NCBI GenBank assembly: GCA_911728435.2
Contig: OU452205.1
Location: forward strand, 5,524,260 to 5,588,259
From: Apoderus coryli
Taxonomy: Eukaryota > Arthropoda > Insecta > Coleoptera > Attelabidae
Direction: 5' to 3'
Length of the DNA: 64,000 bases
The notes below the pieces were generated by a model that worked only from the letters and a program-made list of their open reading frames with translations, was not told where the DNA came from and did not search any database. Positions 21,952 through 35,800 of the stretch are shown in pieces. Made by a program: the position numbers and the translations under genes. How positions within the stretch are numbered: the first letter of the stretch is position 1; each line of letters opens with the position of its first letter.

Positions 21952-23384
21952 TAGTACACAACATTATAAACTTTGTATATACCTCATAATAAAAACATTA
22001 AATTATTTTGCTTCGTGTGGTAAAAATTTTTGAATTGAAACCCACCCCGTGTCTTTGATTATCTTGTTGCAACTGTCACTTTTCACTTTCGAGCACCCTG
22101 TACATTTTTTATAAATAAATAATTTAAAAATACATCATTTCGTATAAATAGATCCAATTGATAATTATTGTTTTGTACTTTCGAATCCCGGAGAGGTGCT
22201 GTGCTAGCCTTTTTTTATCAAAAAAACTACATTTTCATTGCAAATTGAGAATTTTAATTATTGTAATGAACTTGGGGAAAAAAATAACTAATAGATAGAC
22301 ATGTACAGACTACCGATTTACAAGTCACTGATGTCTCATCTCTAGTGGCTTATCCCATGTTGTGGACGTTATCGTTCATACTGAATATCAGCAAATTTCA
22401 CTCACATGTTTTAAGCACATGTTTCTTTAACAATTAACAATCTTCTTCTTTTCTTTTGGTCACTTGCAATTACAATTGACAGTTCAATGAGAAATGTTGC
22501 CTCAGAATACTTTATTGCCAATAATAATTTTGTTTTTCGTCCCATTACAACGAAAGTGATTAGCAGGTGATAATGTTACATCAGCACAGGGGGTCTAATC
22601 TTGAAAACTAACGCGTCGAACAGCCGAGGGAACGGCTACAACACTGGGAATTTAGTATGCTGGACCCATATATATATAGAACTATATCGCGCAAGCGAGA
22701 GGTAAAAAAGATGGAATATAGGGCGGGGCCATTTTGATGTTCTACTACAGGGGAGTCTTAAAAAGTACTTAATGAGCTAACTGGAAAAATTATAATAATA
22801 ATATTTATAACTGGTATAAAACACGCGATTTTATTGAATTGTATAATATCACCATAAACTCTACGTATAATATAATAACACAGCTTATAGCTTATTGTGA
22901 TAATAATATAAAATATAAGGATTATAATATATGGATATAACCTGGTACCTGGTATATAAATGTCAAATTTTATGTGGGAAAAGCTAATGTTGCCTCATTT
23001 AAGATATAAAAAATATATTGAGTATAAAAATTACATATAATTTGGCAGTAATAAAACCAACAATTTTATCATATCTCTTGCATAATGATATAGAAAAATG
23101 TTAGATATCAGTTTGCAAAATGTTACAACCAATTTTACTTTAACGCCTAGTAATTTTGCTGCGTTCGTTTGGGCAGTCGCATTGAACACCGACGGTAATA
23201 TTACTGACAGTTGGAACGCTTATTATAAATAAAAATATTATTAAAGCATAAAAAAAGTCTATTGTATTCTTTTTAGCACCACAAGTTAAAAAAAATTGTT
23301 TGGTTATCGAATCCAAGCCTCATTATACAATACAGTGGACTGCATGCAAGTATTCCCTGGACACGGATGACGTCACTGCGCTTA
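21952..23384. other. Intergenic stretch between the J-protein gene and Ack
   Basis: It includes the J-protein 3' UTR with AATAAA at 21988-21993, CACCCCGTG and CACCCTGTA transposon-end motifs near 22044-22097, and a copy of the short CTCGCTTCGCTCGATCG-family repeat at 22588-22690. A 44-codon ATG-initiated frame at 23098-23232 has no known domain. The remainder is AT-rich. Confidence 0.5.
22588..22690 (+). repeat. Short inverted-end repeat, partial copy
   Basis: It carries GGGGGTCTAATCTTGAAAAC, GCCGAGGGAACGG and AATTTAGTATGCTGG, matching the left half of the family described at 19171-19451. The GCCTCGCTTCGCTC end is missing. Confidence 0.5.
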
Positions 23385-23600
23385 CTCGATCTATTTTGAA
23401 CCGGTTTGCTGTACCTCGCTTTGATCGATCGTTCTACTCCCTAGTTTTCAAGAAATGCCCACCAGGTGTGCAATAATAATTCTTGAACACCGGGGAGAAC
23501 GATCGAGCGAAGCGAGGCACAGTCTACTAAATTAGGATAGCGTTGCCTCCGTCTTCGGTTTTCTACTCGCCGGTTATCACGAATTGACCTCCATAACACA
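23385..23600. repeat. Short inverted-end repeats, two opposed copies upstream of Ack
   Basis: The left copy ends CTCGCTTTGATCGATCGTTC and AGTTTTCAAGAAATGCCCAC. The right copy is inverted and carries GATCGAGCGAAGCGAGGCAC. They lie about 260 bp upstream of the first Ack codon. Any promoter role is speculative. Confidence 0.6.
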
Positions 23601-23859
23601 TCCTTTGACAACTCATATCAGCTCAGCTGATGTGACATGTTCACCAGCGGAAATTGGTGATATTTCGCGTTATGCTCTAGGTGTTTTTGTAATTGACATG
23701 ACATATGACAGATAATGCATAAATGACATATCTTACATGGAATTGGAATGTTGTAAAATACTAGAAACATTAATAAATAAATAACAGGATTAAGCAACTG
23801 TTGTGAAATTTATTATTTATATTTATCAATGTAAACATTTCAATACAGTAGCAAATAAA

Positions 23860-26800
23860 ATGGAAATTCTTCCAGGTATTACAGTTCAATTACACAGAAG
23901 TTGCACGATTTGATGTTCTTAGTTGTTCCTTTTTTCGTAGATTCCCTTTTATAGATTAAAAAAAGGAAATGGGTATGAATATTTTTGTCTATATTTTATT
24001 AGTTTTCTTTACAATTGTTTCTGTTTTTATGTGATATAGTAAATATTACTTGTTTTTTATACCAATATAATTATCGTAGTAGTAAAATTACTGAGTATTT
24101 TAAATTTTTAGAGGGCATTAATGCAACTATTAAGAAAGGTCCGGGACTGTACGAATTCCTTGTTGAAGCAGAGCTTCAACATTATTTTAACAATTTTAAG
24201 TAAGAAACTATGGTAAATATGTTATTAAATAAATCTATTGTGTTATTACATTTTTAGAAATACTCTGAAAATTTCACATCCATCTCAATTAAAATTCACT
24301 ACAGAGAGTGACCTAGTAGATATTGGTATGTCCAAGCCGGAGATACGTAGACTGCGTAAATACTATGAAAAGCATTTCTCACCAAATTATTTAGCAAAAT
24401 TTAAGAAATTACTAACAAATAGGAAACAAGAAAATAATGTTACAGATGTGTCATTGTTTTCTAGTACAGATACTTTAACAATGACTAAAAGTCCTAAAGT
24501 TTCTAGTAAACATATAATACCAGCCGCTAGTATTACTATAAATAAGGAATTGGGTATGGGAGAATTTGGTGTTGTTCAACAGGGTGTCTGGTGTAACGAG
24601 GGGGAAAGGATCCAGGTGAGTTGTATCACTAACCTAATACTTACGTAGTTGTACATTTTTTTAAAGCAAGTGTTGTGCCTTATTATGGTTTTTTTTTAAT
24701 AGGATTGCCATTTTTGTTCGATTCTATAACGAATTTATGCCCCAAAGCCAAAACATTGCTGATTTCTTGCGGAATTTCAATAGTTGAGAGATTTTTTATC
24801 CAGTATTGTTTGTTTTTATTTCTTTAGATTTTTGAGTATGTTTAATTCAGTCAATTTTTTTTTGGTTCCTTAAATTAATTCGTTTAAAATGAGTTTCATA
24901 CGTATGTTTTGTTTGAATTTAAGATTTTGTAAAATATTTGGTAATAAATATGTTTTCTAATTTTGTGTTACCCTGGATTTCAAATCTTCCAAGATTATTT
25001 GAAGTTTTATAGTTTAAAATTATTAAAATTAAAAAGTTTTTATCCTGTTTCAATCATTATTAATTTGGAAGTTTGATATTACGTTATACATATGTATATA
25101 CACACATTAAGTAAAATGAATTATAATAATATATTGTTATTAACTGTATTTTTAGACTATGGAGTTGTTTCTTTTATTTAAAACTATTGTTTCAATAATG
25201 TGTCACGTACAGTGTTGTTGCCTCATGTGTTTATTTATCTAATTCCTTTTACTTTTCGCTCTGGGTAAAACAAATTGATGTTTGATTTAAGTTGTTAATA
25301 TTGTTGAGTTGTTGATTGTGAGATTAGTTAGTTATCAATTAAAATAAAACAACTTTTAAAATTTTGACTCTTCTTGAACTTGTTAATAAAATAATAACAT
25401 ACACCTACTTAGCCTTCGGTTTATTTTTGTACATCTTAGGCAGAAATTAGATGCAGCAATACGTGCTAGGACTGGCTAAACGCCGCATTATGAAGTTCCA
25501 TATAAGTACAAAGCTATTATGATGAACCATAAAGCAACAACAAATGATATATTTTGTAGGTAGCAATCAAATGTCTTTCACGTGATAGAATGCAAAGCAA
25601 TATGGTGGAATTTCTCAAAGAAGCATCAATAATGCACAATATCGATCATCCAAACATCGTAAGATTTTTTGGTGTGGTCCTTCCCAACATTGAAGGAAGT
25701 CTTATGTTAGTAACCGAATTAGCTCCATTAAGATCGCTACTCGAGTGTCTTAAAGAGCCGTCATTAAGATCTAGCTTTCCTGTATTAACTTTATGTGATT
25801 TCGCATATCAAATCTGTGATGGTATGCAATATTTGGAGGACAATAGACTTATACACAGGTACCATACAGTAATTTTAAAAATGACTATTAACACATTTTT
25901 TAAGACAATAACTTAAATAATTTTCATAATAGGAAATATTGTTTTGTTGCTGTTTTTTTTTTTTAATTTAATCACACAGTTTGTTAATTAAGTAATGGTT
26001 AGAAAGTGCTCTAAATGAAAGGCGTTGGTAATTGTTTTTCAAAGGTAATGAAATAAATTGGTAGAATAACCGTGAGGTGTCAGCCAATAACATTTTAGAG
26101 ATTAATAAAAAAGCAAAATGCTAGCTAATGAATCGTCTTTTATATAAATAAATCTACAGGGTGTTTCAGAAAGACAGGGCCAAATTGCTAGAGGTGATAG
26201 AACTGCTCAAAATAAGTGTAGCTTATTATATAGATTTTTGCCGAAGCGGCCTTCCTTTTCGAGATACAGGGAGTTAAAAAAATATTATTTATTTATTTTA
26301 TTTATTTATTTACGGGCAAATGCCCATTTTATACAAAATTACAATAAATATAAATAGTTCTACAATAAAACACTTCAAAGAATTAGACAATCGAAAAATG
26401 TCAAATAAAAATCAATCACAAATAAAATGGATAGTAATAATCTACACGATCAATACTTCACTATTATAAAGCAATATGGTACAACACAACGTATCAATTA
26501 TCAAAGAGGTGCCCTACTGAGCCCAAAAAGGTATTTCTCGGGACAAAAAAAATCCAATGTCTCTTCACTGTCATTGGCGAGACGCATTGAGCGCGCCAAA
26601 AATGAATTGCAACCATAATTTGTTCTGGAATGTGTCAGGTGAAACATACTCCTCGTACGCGTTGCACGATATGGAGCATGAATTCTAATCTTGCCCAAAA
26701 GATCGGGACAATTCAACCTTCCATTTATAAGGTCATACAATAAAATCAAATCAAGTCTCTGTCGTCGATCACCCAGCGTGTCAATGCCAAGGTAGGACTC

Positions 26801-29800
26801 TAAGTCGCCATATAATTCAAAGCGATTCTCAAAAATAAAGTCTATGTGCAGTTTGTAGGCTAGGTATCTAAGAAATTTGTGCTGTACCTGCTCAATTTTT
26901 GCTAGATGCACAGTATATGTGGAGACCAGACATCCGACGCAGACTCAAGGCACGGTCTGACCAAACTTGTGTAAAGATTCCTCAGAGAATCGACATCTGT
27001 GAACTCCCGTGAGCAACGTTTAATGAAGCCAAGAACCTTCAGAGACCTTGAGACCATTGAAGTTATATGTGGAATAAAGTTCAAACCACTATCAGGCATG
27101 ACTCCAAGATCATTAACTGTAGTCACCAATCTAAGGGAAGTCTGGTTCAGGGAGTAATCGAAAAGAGTGGTCCGTCTTGATCTCGAAAAGGACATAAAAC
27201 AACACTTATCAACATTCAGATGCATATCATTCCCAACACACCACTCGTGAAGAGCCCCGAGTTCAGACTGCAATCTCTCGCAATCTTCAGCTTTATGACT
27301 ATCGTAAATAGTTTGAGATTATCAGCGAACAAGAGAAGATCGCTCGAAGTAAAACATCTGGCGATGTCATTAACGAAAATATTAAAAAACAGTGGTCCCA
27401 AGTGCGATCCCTGGGGGACGCCAGATGATTCTTTTATCTCAGTAGAAACAAAGCCTTTGACCTTAACGTATTGAATTCTGTTATCTAGCTACTCATCCAT
27501 TCGAGCATGCGTCCGCCGATGCCAACCTCAGCCAACTTTATCAATAAGATTTTATGATTTACACGATCGAAGGCTTTGGAGAAATCGGTATACACTGAAT
27601 GTACCTCCGATCCACTCTCCAGAGCATCAATAATAAAGTTGGTGTATTTTATTTAGCTCAGCTGACTTTCGTGGCAAAAATGCGTACTGCTGATCAATGA
27701 CTGCCTAGGAGAGGTTGAAGATAATTTATTATAAGTTTCTCGAATACCTTGGGAATAATAATAATTTTTACTATTTTTTCTAACTGACTATGAATTATTA
27801 GAAATAACGGTCTCAATTTTTTCTTCTTCTGCTTGATATATTAACATACATGGCCTGATATTTTGCTTGAAACGACCCCCGTATTACCAGTTTTTTGGAT
27901 TCTTTCTTTTTTTTTTTTTTCTAATAGTCCTCTTCCTGAGAAATAACTTTTTTTGGTACAGTTTATGTACCACAGCGCCTGAAAGAGTAAGACATAAAAA
28001 TACAGACAAAAATAAAAAATGCATATTATAATAATACTAAAATAACTGAAAATGTAAAGATTTATAAAATTAGTATTTAAACTGTTTTCATTAGGTGCTC
28101 AAAATGTCCCCCATTTTTACGAATGAATAATCGAATCCACTTTTCTAGAGCATACATTAGTCTTTGTGTTGTGATTATCCATTCAGGCTCTACAAGTCTA
28201 CTCAATCCTCATTTGTAGTTCTTCCACAGAATTAACTTCAGAGGCATACCCCTTTTCTTTAAGGTAATTCCAAACAATAAAATCTAGCGGATTGAGATCA
28301 GAGGATCCAGGAAGCCAACGAATTGGAGCATGAGCACCCCGACCTATCCATTTATTGGGAAAATGTTCACTTATCAACCTTCTAGGCGCTCTACTAACAT
28401 GTGGTGGATCTGGACAATGAAGGATTTGGGGTTCTGGGCTTTGCAGTCGACCTAGTCATACATGTCCAGGGAAAGTTTAATAGCATAGTAAGGGAACGTA
28501 TGCAACGGGCCCTTGATATAGAAACAAGCTGGACTTTGGAACAGGGACTAAGAATGAGCCCGTCAAAGTCAGCAATGATCGCTTTCACCAGGAGGAAGAA
28601 AACAGAGGGACTAGGACCACTGTACCTTCAAGGTGAAATCGTAAAAATGTCCGGGGAGGTAAAGTATTTAGGGGTCACTCTAGAGTCTAAACTCAAAGCT
28701 TACCTGGACCGCACACCTTAAAAGAACCAGAGCAAGGGCGGAGAGAACGCTTATGTTACTCAGACGCTCTCATGGGAAAACGTGGGGACTAAATCCAAAG
28801 ATGATGCACTCGTTGTACACTGCGCTAGTTAGACCTATGATAACATACTCGTCGCTGATTTGGTGGACGAAAACGGAACAGCATACCGCCATTGCTGAGT
28901 TGGGCAGGGTACAGAGGCTTGCCTGCTTAGCAATGACGGGCGCTTTTAGAACTATTCCGACAGCCGCAATGGAAGTATTGCTGAACCTCCCACCCTTGCA
29001 CATCATGGTAAGGATGGAGGCGGGGGCGGCATTCATGAGACTGCGAGGGTTGGTAGGAACTGTACCCACTTATCGGGGACATACCAAAATTGGGGTATGT
29101 ATTGGGGATGGCATCATAGACATGCCCATGGACCACATCATACCAAAATTTGAATTTGACATAAACTTCGAAGTGCATATTGTGGACCGCGAAGTTCTTG
29201 ATCAAGACTGCATACGGACACTGAGAGGGATAACCTGGTTTACAGACGGGTCAAAAACCGAAAGTGAAAGTGGTGCAGGAATATACAGTGAGACAAGTAA
29301 CACGAATCTAAGATTCTCACTGGGGAAAAACACATCCGTATTTCAAGCGGAAGTGTTTGCAATTCTGCAGTGTGCAAAACTAAACAGATTGAGGGCTTAT
29401 ACAAACAAGCGAATCAATATATGTTCAAATAGCTAGGCGGCCTTAAGGGCTCTGAGAAGCCCCAAGGTTAAAACCAAACTGGTATGGGAATGCCAAACAG
29501 AACTTAGGTCCTTGGCGGACCACAATAGGGTTAATCTAGTGTGGGTCCCGGGGCACTCGGGAATAGAAGGCAACGAGAGAGCGGATTGGCTGGCTAGACA
29601 AGCCTCTGAAACCACATATACTGGCACGGAACCTGCGCTGGGCTTGTCTAAAAGAACGGCGAGGGAACTCCTCAAGTGCTGGGCCAAAAGCGAGCACCAG
29701 AGATATTGGGAACATATTCCCAAGCAGGAGCATGAGAAGAGGTTTATACCTGGTGCAGCAACAAAACGCACTGAAAAACTGCTATCATTAAGCAGGAGTC

Positions 29801-32800
29801 AGATGCGAATAACTATGGGACTCCTTACTGGGCATTGCGCTCTGAGAGACCACCTAAATAAGATGGGGCTGTACAATGGGGACCTGCAATGCAGATTGTG
29901 TAATGGGGCAGTTGAAACAGCTTACCATGTAATATGTAGTGTGTAGTTCTACAACGAAGACGACACGCTATTTTTGGGCATGCGCTGATTGCGCCAGCAG
30001 ATATTGACACCCAACACATAACTGAACTCCACAAATTAGTGGAGGGTACAGGGCTGCTGGATTGGGTGGCATAATATACGGGGATTTTTCACAATAAGCC
30101 CATGAGGCTGCAGTGAAACCGGGGACTTAAGTCGTACGGACCCTTTCAAAAAAAAAAAAAAACATGTTGTGGAACTCCATCATGCATAAAAAAACATAGT
30201 TGCTCGTTCATCTAGTGATAAATCTTCCAAAAATTCGAATAAATCATTCTGCAGAAAATTGAGGTATAACTCACCGCTTAGAGTTGGAGGTAAAATGTGA
30301 CCAACCTGAAGCAGTGTAGCTTAAATGTGAAGAGCAACTGGGAGCAGATCGCGAACGACCGACCGAGATGGAGGCGTACTATTTACGAGGGTCATCAAGT
30401 TTTTGAAGAGGAGCGTCGAATACATGAGGATTAGGCAGCGATGGGGCAGCGCACCTACAACAGCCGGTAAATGGTGGTGTTTGGGTTTGTCAATTTCGTG
30501 ACAAGGTTTGCGGCTCGAGGATCGGTCTGTTAGCCATCTTAGGGTTCACAACAGAAATCCCTGGGTTGTAGTAATTCATACTCGTTAGCGAGTGAATGCT
30601 GATGATATATAATGCAAGTAAGCACTTTCTATAGCATTACTTGATTAACACACAGAGTGAGTCTGAAAATAAATAAAAAGCGACCCAGTGATTAAAAGAC
30701 CAACAAAGTTAAGTTAAAAACTAAGTGCGTCAAATTTTTTTTGAATTGAGCAGATTTTAGTTACACTTTTTTAGGTTCGCTAACATTATTAGCATCTTCT
30801 AAAGATATTAAAATTGTATGTATAAATAAATTGGATATTTCAGGGATCTCGCTGCCAGAAATATACTAGTATTTTCAAAAAACAAAGTAAAGATATCAGA
30901 TTTTGGATTGAGCCGTGCTCTTGGTCAAGGGAAGGACTATTATCAAACAAATTTTAATGTGAATCTCAAACTGCCAATAGCTTGGTGTGCACCGGAATGT
31001 ATAAGTTATTTACGTTTCACCACTGCGAGTGATGTCTGGGCATTTGGAGTCACTTTGTGGGAGATGTTCTCTTACGGGTTTCAGCCCTGGGCGGCACTTA
31101 CAGGTGAATATCATGACGTAATTATTCGTAATTTTACATTCGCAGAACCAAATTTTCAAAGTACATGCTGTCGTTTTTCATCTCAGCTCAGTCAGTTTGA
31201 AAGTAAGCTGCGAATTTTGTAGTTCTGTGAACGAAACACTGATAATAATAATAAACACTCCGCTAAGTTTGTAATCCCTATTACACTAAGACATTGAGAG
31301 CTTCATATTCTGTTTGTTATTAATTTTCCAACTGTTGATGCCAGGGTTCGAAAACTACTCATTAATCTTAATTATTAATGCCTGTATTGTTTATTTCTCA
31401 ACTGTGCTGCAGGTCAACAAATATTAGAAGCAATTGATGAACCAAACTTCCAAAGACTGGAACAACCAGACTGTTGTCCATTGGACCACTATAACCTCAT
31501 GTTGGATTGTTGGCAACACGAGCCGACCAACAGACCACGTTTCTCAGACATTGGACCAATTCTAGCCGAATGTAGACCAGAACAAGTTCAGGCGAAAATA
31601 TCGTCGAGTGATGGACCGCAGATGTTGTCTTTTCGGGTTGGAGATGTTATAACGGTGTTGGACAAAAAGTAAGTAACGTTAAACTTAAGATGCTGTATGG
31701 CTCAAAATATTATATTTATTAAATTTGTTTATTTACGGACAAACACTTAGATCTCTAACTAAACTAATTACAAGTACAACGATACGATATCACAAGCCCA
31801 AAGCAATGCTCAATACTAATCGCAAAGCAATTGTGAAAATCTGTTAAGAAAATCAATTAAGAAAAGCCGCCCTCTCGGGAGGCCCGCATCATGTGGCCCT
31901 GAAACTCATTAATCGGGGAGAAAAAGTCCAGTTCCAGGTCTGAACGTTCATTGACCAAACGACATGTCCTAGGAATAAAACTTCCCCTGGCGTAATTTGT
32001 CCGGTAATATGCCTCGTGAAACACATGAGTCGCCTTACAGCTCTGGGAGGAACATGGAGAACAATCTGACAGATACAAAAACACTTCGATACGTTTAAAT
32101 CCATGCCGTTAATCTTGCACCACCGCTTGACATCCTCCTGCAAAAGGTAGCAGTTGGTGACACCCCGGAACGTCCTATACACTTGAGATCATCAGCAAAC
32201 AGCTTGAATTCACTATATAGGAAGCATTGCCCTATGTCGTTAATAAATAGGTTGAACAATAGTGGGCCCAAGTGGGATCCCTGGGGAAGACCAGAAGTGA
32301 CCTTCACCGGCTGAGAATGAAACTCATTAAGTTGAACAACCTGAGTCCTCCCTGACAGGTAGCTCCTCAACCAGGAAAGCAGGGAATCTGCCACCCCGGC
32401 ACCCTCAAGCCTATGAGCGATAAGCCTGTGGTTGACGCGGTCAAAAGCCTTGGAGAAGTCGGTATATAATGTATGACCTTGATCACCGCTCTCCAACGCC
32501 CGAGACAAGAACTCCGTGAATTCAAGAAGATTGAGCTCTGTGGATTTACCAAATGAAAACCAAATTGCTCGTTTATAATGGAGGGACTACGTACTAAGAA
32601 TGCACACAGGTCTGTAATCAGAGACATTATTTTGCTGCCGGATTTGAAGATTGAAACTAGTCTTCCACAACAGGGGGAAGCAACCCGAGCCGAACGAACA
32701 GTTAAAAATAATCTGCAGGGCCGCGGCCAAAAAAAAACAGCACGCTCTCAGTAACAACGGGGGAATACTGGTCTGGACCGGCAGACTTTCTCGGTTGTAA

Positions 32801-35800
32801 AGAATCAAGCTCACCACACACATCCGCAGTAGAGACGCGCGACTCAGAAATGCGGCAGGAGCCCTTATGGCAGAAATCGCCAGAGAATCAATTAAAATTT
32901 GTAAGGCAATTTGAATTTGGTGAAATAAAAGCATTGAAAGGCGATAATGGCTTTTGCTGATATATACAAAGCAGAAATTATTTTTTTTACTTTATTGTAT
33001 TATTATTGTAATTTATTTCAGAACTCATCAGCCCCTATGGAAAGGCGCATCAGCAAATGGAAAAACTGGTCTGTTTGACCCTGCTAATGTTGTTGCTTAT
33101 TTAGGGAATGATCTCCCATGTTCGTCATTTTTAAGGTAAATTACGTCGCTTATGTGATTTCTTTAATTTGACATAAAACATTTTTCTTTAGATCTGGCAC
33201 AGACAGTATGAGATCATCAGCTCGTCGAAAATTACGAAGTGAGATGATTAGTGCGCCACAAGGTGATGTTAAACATACCGGTCATGTTGGATTAGATGGA
33301 GCGTATTTTGGTGATTTAAGCTTCCTTGGCGGTTCGAAAAACAATGTATGTTTTTTTTTAAACTTACAACATGGTTTGCTCTGATACTTACTCATAATAT
33401 TAACTCTCCGCGTTCATTTGATTGAAATTTTAACCGGTGACATTTTTACTTAACAGTATGGTTGTGTTCCTACACAAGTGGTAGCTCCATACCGGCCGCA
33501 CAAAGATTTAGAAGCTGCTCCATTACTCGAGAGTGATCTAGTTCCTGCTCCAGCTCCACTTCAAGATCATGAGTATCATGAAATTAGTGATGAGGAGACC
33601 AATCACAGCCCACATTTAGACTTGGGACCATCACTTATGGCGGAAATGGAGTTGATGTTTAGTAGCTTAGGTGGTAAGCATAAAATATCTTAAGGCTGCT
33701 TTCGTTGTAACACATGAAGTATACGAGGCATGTTTTAAACTAAGTACCGTTTTGGAATTTAAAAAAAAACAGTCGATTTTTAACATTATTTTAATATGAA
33801 AGCATATACCTTAAACGATTATTCAACATAATTTCCGTCAATATTGAGAGACTTGTCATACCGCTTTTGAAATCCTTTCTCGAAGATATCTGTCGTTTTG
33901 ACAGCGTTCGCGTCGTCGTGGAGAATAAATGGAAATCACTGGGCGCAAGATCAGGTCTGTGTGGTGGATGATCAACTTGTTTCCACACAAATGATCGGAT
34001 CAGCGTTTGAGTTTCAATTGTTCTGTGACGCCTGGAATTGTCATGGAGCATAACGATCCCGTGATCCAGTATGCCACGCCTTTTGTTTTGGATTGCTCGG
34101 CGCAAATTTCTTAACGTCTCACAATAAGATACCGCATTTATTGTTTGATCTGGAGGCAAAAACACTAAACGAAATCATCTTTCCTGTCTCAGAAAACGGT
34201 ACACATGATTTTTCGGGCAGAAATTGTTTTTTTTTTTTCTTATTTTAATTTTTTGGATATCATTATTGATGTTTTTGGTTCGTATTAACAACAAAAGTGT
34301 AATAATTTTTTTTTTATTTCATGTCGAACTTCTTTTATTTTCTTCGACGTTTCGACAAAGAATTTTTTTTCTTTTACAGATTTTTTTTCTCTATTGTTTG
34401 AAGACTAATCGAAAAAAAATCCAGAAGAAGACAAAAATTTGTTTGTCGAAATGTCGAAGAAAAATAATAATATGAAATTAACCCCCACTCATCATCAGCA
34501 TTCACTTGCTAACGAGTATGAATTATTCCAACTCAGGGATTTCTGTTGTGATCTCTAAGATGGCTAAACAGACGGACCCTTGAGCCGCAAACCTTGTCAC
34601 AAAATTGACACCCAATCACCAGTATTTACCGGCTGTTCTATGTGCGCTGTCCCTTTGATGCGTCCTCTCTCCTTTCGATGCTGTCTCTTTGCATCCTCAT
34701 GTCGTCGATGCAGCTCTTCAAAAACTCGATGACCCTCGTAAATGGTACGCCTCCATCTCGGTCGATCCTTCGCGATCTGCTCGCAGTTGTTCTTCATGTT
34801 AGTCTTAAGAACATCCTTGTACCTCTTTTGCTGCCCTCCCTGATTTCATGAGCCGACCTTAAGCTGTGAATAAAGGATTCTCTTTGGAAGGTGTTCCGTT
34901 GGCATGCGGGTGCCTCACAATCAATTGTCAATCTCTAAACAGTGGCCATGCGAAGCTTTAACTAGATTATCAATATCACCATTAAAAAGGTTAACGGCCG
35001 GCTGCAGCTGTTGAGTATCGAGGTACGCATACAATTGAGTGTGATCTGCATATAAATGGGCTGAAGAATGCTTAACACTGCAGACAGAGAAGTTGTGATG
35101 TATAGAGGCAGTATAAAATTGGAGCAAGTATAGAGTCTTGAGGTACCCCTGCTAAGAGGAGGACTTTTTTCTTATGACACTCTTCCCCTCTTGAGGACCA
35201 CAACCTGCCTCCTACCCGATATAGCACTAGCACATCCGCCAAAGCGCAAGTACTCCAAGATCACCATCAATATGTCATGGTTAAGGCGATCGAATGCCTT
35301 CGAATAATCCAAAAGCACCAGAAGCGCCAACTGTCCACTATCCACCGGCCTAAAAATATCATCCGTTATCTTAAGCAAGGCCGTGTTTCCAAAATATAAT
35401 GTGTTAACTTTTACTTAATGTATAAAACCATAACATATTTGAATTATAGTATTATATAGCATAAACCTGAAGAAGACAACGATTATTGTGGAAATGTTTT
35501 GTCAAGACAATGGATTCAATTTCAATTTTTGAAATTTAAATTGAACCTCCACACTATTCGAAACACTTAATTTTGTCTTGTCTTGAAGTTATGTCAAAAT
35601 ATCAAATATAGAATACTACTAATATGCTGCCCACATTTCTACTCTACTTGATAAAAAAAACATCATCAGCGAAACGTTAGGTAATATAAATTGGACGCAG
35701 GATCTATCCACAATTATTTCTATAAGTTTACTTGCTTGTGGAAGTTTTTTTTCTTCTATGATGTTAATTAACTCAAAAAAAGAACTTTACTGTAAAGCAA

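Noticed and set aside
23098..23232. 44-codon ATG-initiated frame upstream of Ack
   Set aside because: No known motif, no flanking splice sites linking it to a gene, and length within chance expectation.
28401..29946. Host gene with RNase H domain
   Set aside because: The frames are the 3' half of a LINE with a poly(A) tail and target duplication, and they contain frameshifts.
35465..35510. Another hammerhead (CCTGAAGAAGAC ... GTGGAAATG)
   Set aside because: Stem II is only ACAA/UUGU, GAAA is displaced and stem I does not pair; too degenerate to call.
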